From contig JAIYAU010000026.1 in NCBI GenBank assembly GCA_027488865.1, positions 154,496 through 218,495 of the forward strand: a stretch of DNA of 64,000 bases, read 5' to 3'. The notes below the pieces were generated by a model, which worked only from the letters and a program-made list of their open reading frames with translations, was not told where the DNA came from and ran no database searches. Positions 52,313 through 62,763 of the stretch are shown here, one piece after another; position 1 is the stretch's first letter; the number at the start of each line of letters is the position of its first letter. The position numbers and the translations under genes are program-made. Source of the stretch: Cytophagaceae bacterium (GTDB lineage Bacteria > Bacteroidota > Bacteroidia > Cytophagales > UBA9547).

Positions 52313-53134
52313 TTATCTTTTTTTACGGGATCTTTCTTTTTTGGACTTTTTTCTAAATCTGTCAATTTGTCTTTCGTCAATTCCAAAAACCTTTTTCCTT
52401 AATTTTTCGAAGCCAGTCCATTTAGCCGTTCTATTTTTTTTTAGATTTACTACATAGTTATTGTTGAGCTCGATTGATATCCTATTTCCGCCAAAAGAAA
52501 ATTTACTTTCTTTATGCTCCACTTGTACGGCCTCTCGTTCAAAATCAATAATGTACTGGATTTTCTTCCTACTTAAATGTTTTGTTTTCTTTGTAATCAA
52601 TCTAAAGATGCCGTAAGAATAGTGAGCTATTATTTTCCTTCCGCGTTTATAAATTTTTATTTCTTGGCTTACACCGCTCGCCGTACAACTAGATTCCTTT
52701 GAGGTTATCCATAAAGTGTCGTAAAAACCAAGACGCTCGATAGCTGTTGGGTATTGTACGTTTGCATATTCCTTGGAACAAACGATTACATCTACGTATG
52801 TTTGTTTATTATAAATTTCAATCGTGTCATCTGTCACAGGGCTGGTATTCTCAATTTCAAACGGCTCCTCTACTATCTTTTTATCCGCCGTAAGCATCGT
52901 AAATTTGTAACTATTCCCAGAACGTAATGTACCCAAATGAATAATCCCCATACTATCAAATACTAAAGGTGCCAATAAACTATCCCCTTGTTTTAGAGTT
53001 AACTGACTCGCCCCTTTCAATTGCTTTTGAGGCAGAGTAATGTAAATGAGGTTTTTTGATTTATTTTGTGCTTTTGCCCAATTAGGAAATAAGGCCAAAA
53101 GCAAGGTTAACAAATATAGACTGATGATTTTCAT
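52313..53134 (-). CDS. Secreted protein, function unknown
   Basis: I use the ATG at 53134 (signal KIISLYLLTLLLALFPNWAK, AQ), rather than the open frame start at 53155. About 273 residues. The middle is beta-rich (VDVIVCSKEYANVQYPTAIE), and the C-terminus is very basic (ERQIDRFRKKSKKERSRKKR). No T9SS tail and no recognised domain. Third gene in the direct-repeat block. Its upstream side leads to a decayed stretch and the repeat at 53304. Confidence 0.55.
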   Translation of the reverse strand: MKIISLYLLTLLLALFPNWAKAQNKSKNLIYITLPQKQLKGASQLTLKQGDSLLAPLVFDSMGIIHLGTLRSGNSYKFTMLTADKKIVEEPFEIENTSPVTDDTIEIYNKQTYVDVIVCSKEYANVQYPTAIERLGFYDTLWITSKESSCTASGVSQEIKIYKRGRKIIAHYSYGIFRLITKKTKHLSRKKIQYIIDFEREAVQVEHKESKFSFGGNRISIELNNNYVVNLKKNRTAKWTGFEKLRKKVFGIDERQIDRFRKKSKKERSRKKR

Positions 53135-53303
53135 GCAAAAAGGTTTAGTTGTCAATGTTAGAATTATTCATCAATAGCGAAGGCATTTAGTTTGCAATCA
53201 TTAAATCCACAAGTCCTTCTTGCGCTCCAACAAATAATCTCCCTAAACAAAAATCAACCTATTGATCCAATATTCCAAATGTATAAAGACAATAAATAAG
53301 TGT

Positions 53304-53371
53304 CACCTCTAAAACTAATTAGTTCACCTTTATCTATTATAAACAAAACAGGCCTCACTATTTCTAGAAGG
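53304..53371. repeat. 68-bp direct repeat, copy 2
   Basis: Same sequence as 50739-50806 with one difference. Continues into the sprF terminator, so this is probably the original location. Confidence 0.9.
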
Positions 53372-53382
53372 CCTGTTTTGTT
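53342..53382 (-). terminator. Terminator after the sprF-like gene
   Basis: Perfect 14-base stem aacaaaacaggcct (53342-53355) / aggcctgttttgtt (53369-53382), 22 bases after the minus-strand stop at 53404. Confidence 0.8.
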
Positions 53383-53403
53383 AGTTGTTATCGAATGATA
53401 AAA

Positions 53404-54351
53404 TTACCAAAAGTCTGACGGGGAATGTATATCTGCTTGAGTATTAAGTTTTAAGGCTAACATCAATTCATGGGTACCGCTAGAGTATGTTCTTAGTTTA
53501 GAGGTGGTGGCATCGTAAGAATAACCTATCTCAACCATATCGTTAATGTTGACCCCTGCTAAGGCAACTACAGCGTCTTTATGTCTATAACTTGCACCCA
53601 CCCAAAACAGATTCATATATTTGATTTTGTTATTTATATCTACTTGGTATGAACCTCCCGTAGGGTTGGTGCGCAACATCACAGAAGGAATCCATTTAAA
53701 TTCTTTGTTGACATTCACTTTTGCCCCACCCGTTACATAATAATGACGTGCCAAATTTCCATTGTCACCAACACGTAAATCAAAGATCTGCATGGTAGAT
53801 GCCCCACCAAATATTTTTTCTGAATACAACCAAACACCTATCCCCAAATCAGGTTTTATTTTATTAAACCCACTCAAGCTATTGTCAGGGATATTGTCAC
53901 CAAAATCTACCTTATCAGGATTGAGACGATACTGAATAATGCCCCCAGATGCACCCATGGATAAAGTCCATTTCTTAGTGAGGGGCAAGTGGTAAGCATA
54001 CGTGGCATAAATGTTATAGGTAGTCAATGCCCCAAGTGTTTGGCCATTTACATATCCCCCCAATACGTGATATGCTTCTCCTATTTTATTGTGAAACTTC
54101 TTGTCGTGTCGGTCATGAATTTTGTTAAGCGGTGCGTGTCCAGAAACGTAGAAATTCTTGGGTGCACCAGATAAACCCGTCCATTGGTTGCGGAAGCCCG
54201 TTCTGATGTCCAAGAAATCTTCCGTGCCAGCCACACCCGGATTAAGCAGGTAATAATTAAGCATGTACTGACTATACTGCCCTTGTTGTTGCGCAAAACT
54301 TGAGAAGCCAACTGCCAACAAAACGATTGATATTATGAGATTCTTTTTCAT
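53404..54351 (-). CDS. PorP/SprF family type IX secretion membrane protein
   Basis: 315 residues. Signal peptide ends SFAQ. The mature protein opens QGQYSQYMLNYYLLNPGVAG, the hallmark of PorP/SprF, followed by RTGFRNQWTGLSGAPKNFYV and alternating barrel strands. It ends LNTQADIHSPSDFW. SprF proteins help deliver and attach type B cargo such as SprB. The giant type B protein upstream (54375-62033) is 23 bases away on the same strand, as in sprB-sprF. Strong call. Confidence 0.92.
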   Translation of the reverse strand: MKKNLIISIVLLAVGFSSFAQQQGQYSQYMLNYYLLNPGVAGTEDFLDIRTGFRNQWTGLSGAPKNFYVSGHAPLNKIHDRHDKKFHNKIGEAYHVLGGYVNGQTLGALTTYNIYATYAYHLPLTKKWTLSMGASGGIIQYRLNPDKVDFGDNIPDNSLSGFNKIKPDLGIGVWLYSEKIFGGASTMQIFDLRVGDNGNLARHYYVTGGAKVNVNKEFKWIPSVMLRTNPTGGSYQVDINNKIKYMNLFWVGASYRHKDAVVALAGVNINDMVEIGYSYDATTSKLRTYSSGTHELMLALKLNTQADIHSPSDFW

Positions 54352-54374
54352 TTTATAATTACTTTTCTATTGAT

Positions 54375-57300
54375 CTACTTAAGTAAAGTGATGAACCCAG
54401 ACTGAGAAGAATAACCTTCTTGAAATGGTTCGAAAACATAATAGTATGTTGATATGGGCAACTCCTTTCCATTTCTAGTGCCATCCCAAGGCTTCGGATA
54501 GCCAGGAGCACTTTGGAAAACTTGCGTTCCCCATTGGTCAAAAATGGTCAACACACCTTTAGGGAAATAGGTTAAGTTTGGCAATTCTAACACATCATGA
54601 ACCTGATCACCATTAGGCGAGAAGGCGTTTGGTATTTTTACCTTCAAGTCAAATATTACCAATACATTGTCACTTGCCTTGCAGTCACCAGCCGAAACAG
54701 TAAGGGTGTAAGTGGTGACGATGGTTTTCGATAAAGCTTGAGTGATATTGCTAGTGATATCAGCAATGATGGCATCTTCGTCCGACGAAGTCCATTCATA
54801 TACATAACCTGGCCCAGTACTAGAATTTAATCCCCCAATGGTCACTTCTTTTATCTCATTAATGACCGTATCCCTTCCTGCATCTGCAACAGGAATAGCA
54901 ATCACCGCTTGATTATAAGGAGCAAGTGGGATCGGCGCTGCTTCGCAACTGTGGACAGCATTTACCCTAACATCGCCTCCTGTAGCGCCTACTTTTAGCC
55001 TGATCGAGCTGCTGTCACTGCTTGCAGATAAAAGAATGGCACTGCTTGGATAGGTCCAAATGTCTAGGCTGTCAGCGTTTCTGTTTTCGATAGAGTAAAC
55101 CACCTCTGACCCTTCACATACAGCTCCAGCAGGTGTAGCAATGATTGCTTCGTTTGGCACATAATCTTTTTTTACAGTAATAATAGCAGAGGCTGTAGTA
55201 GGACAGGTTAATACCCCTCTTGACGCTGTTACTGAAATCGTGGTAGTGGCAAAGTCTGGAAAGCCGTACACCAATTGCGACGTGGTAGTAGGCTGAGTTG
55301 TGCCATTTACTTTCCATATATAGGAAGTAGCCCCTAAGGCATTAGCTGTAAATGTTTGGTTGCTATTTTGGCAAACAGTTGGACTATTGTAAGTCAATAA
55401 CGGCGACCCTACCACATTGAAAGTCACAGGTGCCATTGACAGGTTATTACAGCCGGCCTTAACAGTGATTGAATTAGCTCCAGCAGAAAGGCCAGAAACT
55501 GAAAGATCCAAATCATTGCCATCTCCCGTTTTGATACCACCAACAGCAGCGCTTCCGTTAAATGGTTGATAATTAATTCCCGTTTGAGAATTAAGAACTT
55601 TCAGCGTAGCAAAACTGCCTTCACAAATATCAGCGCCTGAGGTGATTGTTTTCAACACGGCTTTAGGTGTAACCACAACAGAAACAGGCGTTGAAATGGC
55701 TTTTGGACATACGCTGCTTCCAGTTACTTCTACGGTATAGCTTCCTGCATCACTTGCTATGCTTAGGTTTTTGGTATAGGTCGCACTGTTGGTGCCTACT
55801 GGATTACCGTTTTGTTTCCATTGGTAGGAAAGTGGTCCATCTCCAGTAGCCGTTACAGATAACGATATAGGCGAATCCTCACAAAGTGTAGCTCCTACAG
55901 GATTTGAAGTGGTTTTTGTTTGACCCTTTACGCTTACAGTGGCGACTGTACTCGTTTGGCCACAAGAACCATTATCACTCACTTTTACTTGGTATTTGTA
56001 TCCATTTGAGGCGGTTGTTGCCGTTGTTGTGGTATAAGTGCTGTTGATAGCACCTGGTATGTCCACAAAGTTACCCGTACCCAGATCTGCCTGCCATTGG
56101 TAACGTGTTGTTTCTAAAGTAGTTGCTGTAACAAACAGACTTGCTGTAGTCCCTTCACATATTGTTTCTGAAACAACAGGCTGAGTGTTAATGACTGTTT
56201 GAGCTACTTTAACGTTTGTTTGTAAAGGGGAGGCATTGCCACATCCACTTGTCACATCCAGTTGATATGTTCCTGCATCTGTTGACAATAAAGATGGCGA
56301 GGCTTGGAATGAATAATTAGCACTAGCAATGTTATCCTGTTGGTTAATTAGATTCGCTCCCTTAAATAATTTGTAAGTATAAGGTGATGTTCCACCCACA
56401 TTTGCTTCAAATTGCAAAACATCACCAAAACAATGAATCGTTTTATTGGTAGTAAAGCTATTGATGGTGGTAACATTATTTACCGTAAGGGTGGCCGTTC
56501 TTGAAGATTGTTCACAATTACCGTCATCCTTGATTTTTACGAAATAAGTTTCACCATTTTGAGATGAGGTAATGCTTGAAAGAGGATATGTGGAGGTAGT
56601 AACACCTGTCGTTATCCCATTTTTAAACCATTCATAAGACAAGCCAGCACCAGAGCCAGTACCTGTGGCTGATTGGACACTAAAAGAAACAGTACCACCA
56701 GCGCAAGTAGCCTGATCGCCTGGGATACCAGCCAAAGATAAAACCCCATTTACTTTTAACGCGGCTATATTGGATCTCTTGGTTTGGCAAGCAGCGGGAG
56801 TACTAGCGCTAAACGCCTCAAAAGTATAATCCGCGGCATCTGATGCCTGTAGATTACTCAAAGTTAACGTTTTGCCTGTTTGTGCAGGTACCATGTCCAG
56901 TCCATTTTTTAACCACTTATAAGTAAGTGGCGCTGCACCAGATGCATCGGCCGTAAGGGTGATCTCCTCACCCAAACATTTAGCTGCGCCTATAGGTTGG
57001 GCGGTTATTTCTGTGGCAGGATTAATGTTTACTGTATGGGTAATGGTATTGCCGAAACAAGTAGAACTTGTGACAGAAGAAGCACCATTTTGAGAAATTA
57101 TGTTGTAAGTCACTATTCCAGTACTGCTGCCTGCATAAGAAAGCACATCACTAATAGCACCAGTGCCTGAGCCTGTATTGCCGGTAACATCACCACTACT
57201 TGCTGAGGAAGTCCAGGTATAAGAACCCACGGTTACAGAAGGGGTAACAGTGGTCATTGGAGAGCCTGAGCAAATGGTTTGTGAAATATCTGTTGGACTA

Positions 57301-60300
57301 GTTGTCAATACGGGGATATCATTTACCACCACCACTGCATCTTTGGAAGTGGCACTGGCACATGCACCTGTAGCACCACTAGAAGCCACCACTACGGTGT
57401 ATGTACCAGCATCGTCTGCACTGGTAACCCCGCTCTTAGTATAGGTTGATACTGTACCTTCTGTGCCTACATTGGCGCCATTACGCTTCCATTGGTAGGT
57501 TAAAGCAGGGGCACCAGTAGCGGTTACTGACAAACTTAGGTTTTCCCCTTGGCAATGGGTAGTGCTTGCCGCTGGCTGTACGGTGATTTGTGTTGCAGGG
57601 TTCACAGTTACTGTATGGGTACGCGTATTGCCTGCACAAACAGAACCTGTTGAGGAAAATCCATTTTGAGAACTTATGGTATACGTTACAGTACCAGCAT
57701 TGCTGCCAGAAAGTGATAATAAATCGCTAATGGCACCTGAACCTGATAGTGTATTACCAGTGACACCGTTGGCAAGAGAGGTCCAAGAAAAAGTACCAGT
57801 TGAGACAATAGGTGTAACTGTAGCCATAGTAGTGCCAGAACAAATCGATTGTGTCGGGGCTAATGGGCTTAAAATTGGGGTAGCATTCACCGTTACTACA
57901 GCGTTGTTGGAGGTAGCGCTAGCACATGAACCTGTGGCACCACTAGAAGTCACCACAACGGTGTAGGTGCCAGCATCAGCACTGGTAACGCCGTTCTTGG
58001 TATAGGTTGATACTGTACTTACTGTACCTACATTGTTACCATTCAATTTCCATTGGTAGTTCAAAGTTGGTACACCAGTAGCTGTAACTGACAAACTCAG
58101 GTTTTCCCCTTCGCAATAGGTAGTATTCGCCGCTGGCTGCGTGGTAAAGCTAATTCCTGGATTTACTACTTGAGTGATGATTTGCTCTTGGCCTGTGCAT
58201 GTACCGAATGTAGCGGTCACTTTGTAATCCAGATTGCCCACCGCAGAAGAATTGTTTAGTGTTTGAACAATATTGGTTGTTCCACCACCTGCTGTTGCAC
58301 CTGAGATGCTTCCCGCAGGAGAAATGGTGCCAATCGTCCAATTAAAGGTAACGCCAGCAGTAGGGGAACTTAAGTTGATGGCGGTATTGCTACCAGAACA
58401 GATTGCCGCTGGACTTAATGGATTCACTGTTGGTTTTGGATTTACCGTTACCGTTATATCCTGCGCAGTACCTGCACAAGTACCCAATGTGGCGGTGACG
58501 CTGTAAACTGCCGTGCCTGGTGTAGCTCCCGTCGATAAGGTTTGATTGATGATGTTAGGGCTTGAACCTGTTGAACCTCCTGTTACCCCACCATTTCGGT
58601 TAGGGTCAGGCCAAGAAAAGGTAGCTCCTGCTGGAGTGGAACTTAATGCAATAGAGGTGTTAGCTCCTGAGCAGATCGATTGGGACGTGGGGTTAACAGT
58701 AGGTCTGGCTTTCACAGTTATGATAACACTGTTCGACGCACCTGTGCAACCATTTACTGTTGCTGAAACAGCATACTGTGCTGTTCCGTCGGCAGAGGTG
58801 CTTGTAAGCAGTGTCTGGTTAATGCTGGTAGGGCTTCCTGTACTTGCAGTGCCGCCTGATACGTTTGTCATCGTAGGTGCAGACCAAGCAAAGGTAGCTC
58901 CGATAATATTACTATTCAAAGTGACAGCGCTAGTGCTTCCCGAGCAGATCGGTAGATTTGTGCCAAATGACACCGTTGGTCTAGGTTTTACAGTAACAAC
59001 TACACTTCCTGACCTAGAACAGCCATTTAAGGAGGCCGTTACGTTATACGTTGCCGTTTGATTTATTATTCCCGTATTTGTCAATGTTTGAGTGATTGTC
59101 GTTGGGTTTCCTGTACTTGCTGTGCCTCCTGATACATTCGGCTGAATCGGTGCAGGCCAAGAGAAGGTTGCTCCTGTGAGATTTGAACTGATTCCAATAT
59201 TGGTGGCATCTCCAGAGCAAATCAATTGTGAAGTTGGATTAAAAACAACCGTTGGTGCGGGTTTTACAGTAATGGTAACGCTACCCGTACCGAAACAGCC
59301 ATTTAATGCAGCGGTTACGTTGTAGACTGCTGTTGAGTTTGCAGTTCCCGTATTAGTCAATATTTGTGCAATGGATGTAGGGCTACCTGTACTTGCAGAT
59401 CCTCCTGTTACCACGGTCACTGAGGGGGCTGTCCAAGAAAAAGTAGCCCCTGTGGGTGTAGAGGAAAGCCCAATGGAGGAAGGGTCTCCTGAGCATATTG
59501 ATTGCGAGATAGGGTTAAACACAACAGTGGGTGCGGTATTCACTGTTAATAATACCGCAGAAGAATTGATTGGACAAGTGCCATTCACTTTTATTTCAAC
59601 ATAATAATACTTTCCATTAAGGCCAGCGACAGGATTGGTGAAAGTAAGTTGATTGGAAGTTGCACCAGAGTAAACGCCAGTGTTTGTCAAAGGCGTCCAA
59701 GTACCAGTGGCGGTATTGCTAGAGCTGCCCTCATACCATTGATAGCTCAAAGTGCCTGATGCGGTGTTAGCATCTACACTCATGTTTCTGCTGGTATTGG
59801 TACAGCTGATTTGAGCAGCAGGCTGGGTAGTGATGGTGGCTGGGGTGCAGCAGTTATCCACCAAATCTATTTTTGTCTTAGTGACACAGGGCTTAGGAAC
59901 ATAAACTTTCCAATTTGCGCCACGTCCAGCATTTCCACCAACACCATTGATTTTAATAATCCCACTTTGTGTTGCATTTGGTACAGCCCCTTGGTAATCA
60001 TTAAGAAATGAAGTGCCTGTAAAGCGCAATTCATAGTTTGTACCTGCTGGAATCGGGAAATTTAATGACAATGTTTGTGCACCACAAGTAGTAAGATTAA
60101 ATGTTTTTGTCAAGCCCGTGACTAAGACGCCAGCCTTAAATATTGAAGCGGTTACGGTTTTAACACAGCCACCGCCGTTATCAAACTGGTTTATATCTAC
60201 AGATTCTAAAACTAAAGCTGAATAAACATCAAATGTTGAGTTATTTGCACCATAGTTTCCGTTTAACTGTGCCGAGCTTGGCCCGACTATATATGGGCCT

Positions 60301-62033
60301 TTTGAGGGAGTCCCATCTGCAACATAAAGGGTTTTAGGTAGCGTACCCACATAGTTATAGGTAGATCCTGTTCCCAATACTGTCGTTTGATCTGTATTGT
60401 ACCAAACATAGTTGGCTGGTGTTCCATTGGTGCCTGCTGTTCCTGTGATTAAAGTTCCGCTAGCGCACACCGTTGCTGGAAGAGTGAAGGCTGGGATAAT
60501 TTTTGCGTTCACATCAATGAATAAAGTGGATGTTATGGGTCTATTACAGTTATCGTTTAAAGTGGCAATTATTTTATGCTTTCCTACACCATTAAATTGC
60601 TTTGATATATTGTTGCCAGTTGCTGTTGCGTTCGGAGTAGCGGTTGCATTTCCTGGGTTGAAAAACTCCCACGAAATGGTTGAGACAGGACTATTGTCCA
60701 AATTGATTTTAAGGGTAACGTTATCCCCATCACATACCAAGCTGGAAGATGCATCCACCCCATCTATATCTAGGCTAACAATACTGGATACAAATGATTT
60801 TAGGAATGTAGGGAGTCCCATTGTTACAGCCCTTTGTTGAGCAATTGTTGATGCGTTGTCATTGAAAGTGATATAGTCATTATCAAAGGTTGCAGGGTAA
60901 ACGTCTGGATTGGTGATCGCGCCAATGGTATGTGGATAGCTACTGTTAGACACACCGTTACCCACCATTTGTGCCACATAGATGAGGCCGTCTGGCCCTA
61001 ATTGCAAATGGCCTGTTTTGCTATTTGCAGCATTATATTCACCCCCTAAATCTCGTTGGGTTGCAAGTATTGCAGCTCCAGAAGTACCTGAATTAGTTGG
61101 ATAGGCTGTCGAAATGTTGTATTGAAATAATTTGGGAGTAGCGACCTCGTTTTGAAATGCAAAAAGATAATTCCCATTAGGTGAAAATTCTATACCATAA
61201 GCTCCGGGAACGGTTATTGGTAAAGCATTACTCATAACTCCATTTGCAAAGTCAAACAGGGTAACTTGGCCGCCAAAAGCTAAAGCAATCTTGGTATAAC
61301 AGTTGTTGGATTTTAAAACAGCAGTATAATCGCAGCTTGTAAAATTTGGTCCAAGGGCATACGTGTTTGAAAGTGTAAAACCAGTAGCTGTAACACTGTA
61401 AACCTTAAAGTTATTGCTGCCCCTTTCGTGCATAATCCACCAATAGTCGCCACTGCCATCTGTCTTAGGCACAGCTACTTGCGCCTCGGTTGAATTCGTA
61501 TTTATTGTTGTCTCTGATGATATATTAGTTATGTTTCCTGCGCCAGTTCCAGATATTGTAAACGTTCTGTATCTGGCACCATTGCTGTTGCCACCATCCG
61601 CAAAACTATTACAAGCGGTAGTGATCGCATCAACTGTTACAACATAATATTTGTCGGTTGTACCGGGTACTGGCATCACTAGATTGCCCTGAGCCGCATC
61701 TGAGGTAGTAGAAAGCAAGGTTGATTGACGTGCCAGCCCACCATCAAATATGTATTTGCCATTAGTACTGAATAGGTAATTCCCATCGGCGTCAGAAACG
61801 GTGGTAGATGACTCAACATTGTAACCACCAATGTTAGTATAGTTGGGATCACTAAACTTGATTCCGCCTGTCAATAAGGTGGGTGGAGATGAGGTAAAAT
61901 TCAAGCCCATGTTTACACCAAAATACCAATTTCTTGCTTGACCTTGGCCATACATAACTGAACTGGAGCCTACAACAAGGCCAACTACTAGGCAGGCAGC
62001 GGCCCGTCTAGCCTTTTTAATAGTACTAATCAT
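54375..62033 (-). CDS. Giant surface adhesin with Ig/PKD-like repeats and T9SS type B domain
   Basis: A 2552-residue secreted protein. Signal peptide ends SVMYGQ. Residues about 30-420 read as an N-terminal propeller-like domain (DGNYLFSTNGKYIF). Then come many repeats of 80-95 residues, each with a cysteine and motifs like PTSQSICSGANTSIALSSTP or LNYQWKLNGNNVGTVSTVST. Two units (DNA 57245-57600 and 57840-58140) are close copies, evidence of recent repeat duplication. The last 90 residues are a gliding-associated type B sorting domain: VKIPNAFSPNGDQVHDVLEL then QWGTQVFQSAPGYPKPWDGT. It pairs with the sprF-like gene. Likely role: surface adhesion or motility. Confidence 0.92.
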   Translation of the reverse strand: MISTIKKARRAAACLVVGLVVGSSSVMYGQGQARNWYFGVNMGLNFTSSPPTLLTGGIKFSDPNYTNIGGYNVESSTTVSDADGNYLFSTNGKYIFDGGLARQSTLLSTTSDAAQGNLVMPVPGTTDKYYVVTVDAITTACNSFADGGNSNGARYRTFTISGTGAGNITNISSETTINTNSTEAQVAVPKTDGSGDYWWIMHERGSNNFKVYSVTATGFTLSNTYALGPNFTSCDYTAVLKSNNCYTKIALAFGGQVTLFDFANGVMSNALPITVPGAYGIEFSPNGNYLFAFQNEVATPKLFQYNISTAYPTNSGTSGAAILATQRDLGGEYNAANSKTGHLQLGPDGLIYVAQMVGNGVSNSSYPHTIGAITNPDVYPATFDNDYITFNDNASTIAQQRAVTMGLPTFLKSFVSSIVSLDIDGVDASSSLVCDGDNVTLKINLDNSPVSTISWEFFNPGNATATPNATATGNNISKQFNGVGKHKIIATLNDNCNRPITSTLFIDVNAKIIPAFTLPATVCASGTLITGTAGTNGTPANYVWYNTDQTTVLGTGSTYNYVGTLPKTLYVADGTPSKGPYIVGPSSAQLNGNYGANNSTFDVYSALVLESVDINQFDNGGGCVKTVTASIFKAGVLVTGLTKTFNLTTCGAQTLSLNFPIPAGTNYELRFTGTSFLNDYQGAVPNATQSGIIKINGVGGNAGRGANWKVYVPKPCVTKTKIDLVDNCCTPATITTQPAAQISCTNTSRNMSVDANTASGTLSYQWYEGSSSNTATGTWTPLTNTGVYSGATSNQLTFTNPVAGLNGKYYYVEIKVNGTCPINSSAVLLTVNTAPTVVFNPISQSICSGDPSSIGLSSTPTGATFSWTAPSVTVVTGGSASTGSPTSIAQILTNTGTANSTAVYNVTAALNGCFGTGSVTITVKPAPTVVFNPTSQLICSGDATNIGISSNLTGATFSWPAPIQPNVSGGTASTGNPTTITQTLTNTGIINQTATYNVTASLNGCSRSGSVVVTVKPRPTVSFGTNLPICSGSTSAVTLNSNIIGATFAWSAPTMTNVSGGTASTGSPTSINQTLLTSTSADGTAQYAVSATVNGCTGASNSVIITVKARPTVNPTSQSICSGANTSIALSSTPAGATFSWPDPNRNGGVTGGSTGSSPNIINQTLSTGATPGTAVYSVTATLGTCAGTAQDITVTVNPKPTVNPLSPAAICSGSNTAINLSSPTAGVTFNWTIGTISPAGSISGATAGGGTTNIVQTLNNSSAVGNLDYKVTATFGTCTGQEQIITQVVNPGISFTTQPAANTTYCEGENLSLSVTATGVPTLNYQWKLNGNNVGTVSTVSTYTKNGVTSADAGTYTVVVTSSGATGSCASATSNNAVVTVNATPILSPLAPTQSICSGTTMATVTPIVSTGTFSWTSLANGVTGNTLSGSGAISDLLSLSGSNAGTVTYTISSQNGFSSTGSVCAGNTRTHTVTVNPATQITVQPAASTTHCQGENLSLSVTATGAPALTYQWKRNGANVGTEGTVSTYTKSGVTSADDAGTYTVVVASSGATGACASATSKDAVVVVNDIPVLTTSPTDISQTICSGSPMTTVTPSVTVGSYTWTSSASSGDVTGNTGSGTGAISDVLSYAGSSTGIVTYNIISQNGASSVTSSTCFGNTITHTVNINPATEITAQPIGAAKCLGEEITLTADASGAAPLTYKWLKNGLDMVPAQTGKTLTLSNLQASDAADYTFEAFSASTPAACQTKRSNIAALKVNGVLSLAGIPGDQATCAGGTVSFSVQSATGTGSGAGLSYEWFKNGITTGVTTSTYPLSSITSSQNGETYFVKIKDDGNCEQSSRTATLTVNNVTTINSFTTNKTIHCFGDVLQFEANVGGTSPYTYKLFKGANLINQQDNIASANYSFQASPSLLSTDAGTYQLDVTSGCGNASPLQTNVKVAQTVINTQPVVSETICEGTTASLFVTATTLETTRYQWQADLGTGNFVDIPGAINSTYTTTTATTASNGYKYQVKVSDNGSCGQTSTVATVSVKGQTKTTSNPVGATLCEDSPISLSVTATGDGPLSYQWKQNGNPVGTNSATYTKNLSIASDAGSYTVEVTGSSVCPKAISTPVSVVVTPKAVLKTITSGADICEGSFATLKVLNSQTGINYQPFNGSAAVGGIKTGDGNDLDLSVSGLSAGANSITVKAGCNNLSMAPVTFNVVGSPLLTYNSPTVCQNSNQTFTANALGATSYIWKVNGTTQPTTTSQLVYGFPDFATTTISVTASRGVLTCPTTASAIITVKKDYVPNEAIIATPAGAVCEGSEVVYSIENRNADSLDIWTYPSSAILLSASSDSSSIRLKVGATGGDVRVNAVHSCEAAPIPLAPYNQAVIAIPVADAGRDTVINEIKEVTIGGLNSSTGPGYVYEWTSSDEDAIIADITSNITQALSKTIVTTYTLTVSAGDCKASDNVLVIFDLKVKIPNAFSPNGDQVHDVLELPNLTYFPKGVLTIFDQWGTQVFQSAPGYPKPWDGTRNGKELPISTYYYVFEPFQEGYSSQSGFITLLK

Positions 62034-62586
62034 AAAGATGGTATACAGATAAATATCTTCGAGTAAATAATTAGACTCCCACGCTTTACTAGCAAGGTGG
62101 GTTTATTACTGAAGTGTTGTTTGTTGTTGCAGACTGCAAAAATAGATAAAGTATTCTTTTATTCCATACTTTACTAAAAGGTAATCACTTTTTGGAGATA
62201 ATAAATTTTAAGGGGCAAGTATGTGCTGTAGGATGTTTGCAGCAAAACAAGTTTGGCTGTAGATTTTGGTAGTGGGATACTGCCATTCAAAGATGGTGGA
62301 AAGTTGGCTAGTCTTGCACGAGCAAAACTGTTATTCTTAATAGTTAATGTTAGAGCCCTTGGAAATATCCAATTATAACATGCTTGGAAGACTCTTGGAA
62401 GATTCTCGGAAGATGCTTGGAAGATGAAAACTGCCATAATCGTGAAGATATATTGGAAAAGTACAATTAAGGCAGGTGTTGCTTTTGCGATTTTCAATAA
62501 GTATTGGTTGAATTTACAAGACGGTTTTGCAAAAGCAATAGGTTGAGCCTAGCCCTAGCTTGCAATCTCTTGGCACGATGAAATTT
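62034..62586. other. Intergenic region upstream of the adhesin gene
   Basis: About 550 bases with no convincing gene. It should hold the adhesin promoter. A 107-codon minus-strand frame (62174-62497) begins MKIAKATPALIVLFQYIFTI but spans a tandem DNA repeat and has no family resemblance, so I do not call it. The tandem repeat at 62383-62426 is listed separately. Confidence 0.5.
62383..62426. repeat. Tandem repeat, 11 bp x 4
   Basis: Four consecutive 11-base units close to cttggaagatg, with small changes (act, att, and a ctcgg variant). Function unknown; the same cttggaagatg also occurs once near 34133. Confidence 0.85.
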
Positions 62587-62618
62587 CCCCCCCGTGGCAG
62601 GTGTCTTCACCTGACACT
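62587..62618. repeat. REP-like repeat, family D, left half of a REPIN
   Basis: 32-bp element with palindromic arms caggtg / cacctg around tctt. Inverted partner at 62764-62795 (2 differences), about 145 bases away. Confidence 0.85.
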
Positions 62619-62763
62619 TTTTTCCTAGTCTAAAGTTTACAAATACTTAATATGATTGGCTTAAAAATAATTTAATTAAGGAATAAAATCTAGTAATGAA
62701 ATATGAATAAATATTAAATTTACAAAATATGTATCAGGTAGACCAGTACAGATAAAGTAAGGA

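Noticed and set aside
53156..53303. Coding-like stretch on the minus strand (reads LGRLFVGAQEGLVDL)
   Set aside because: Only about 25 codons with a stop just upstream; might be a gene remnant but too short to support.
57250..60840. Several plus-strand open frames up to 171 codons (57676, 58546, 59371, 60412)
   Set aside because: All are antisense to the repeats of the giant adhesin and share its periodic composition; no start context or family resemblance.
62174..62497. 107-codon minus-strand frame with a hydrophobic start
   Set aside because: Crosses the 11-bp tandem repeat and shows no family features; likely chance.
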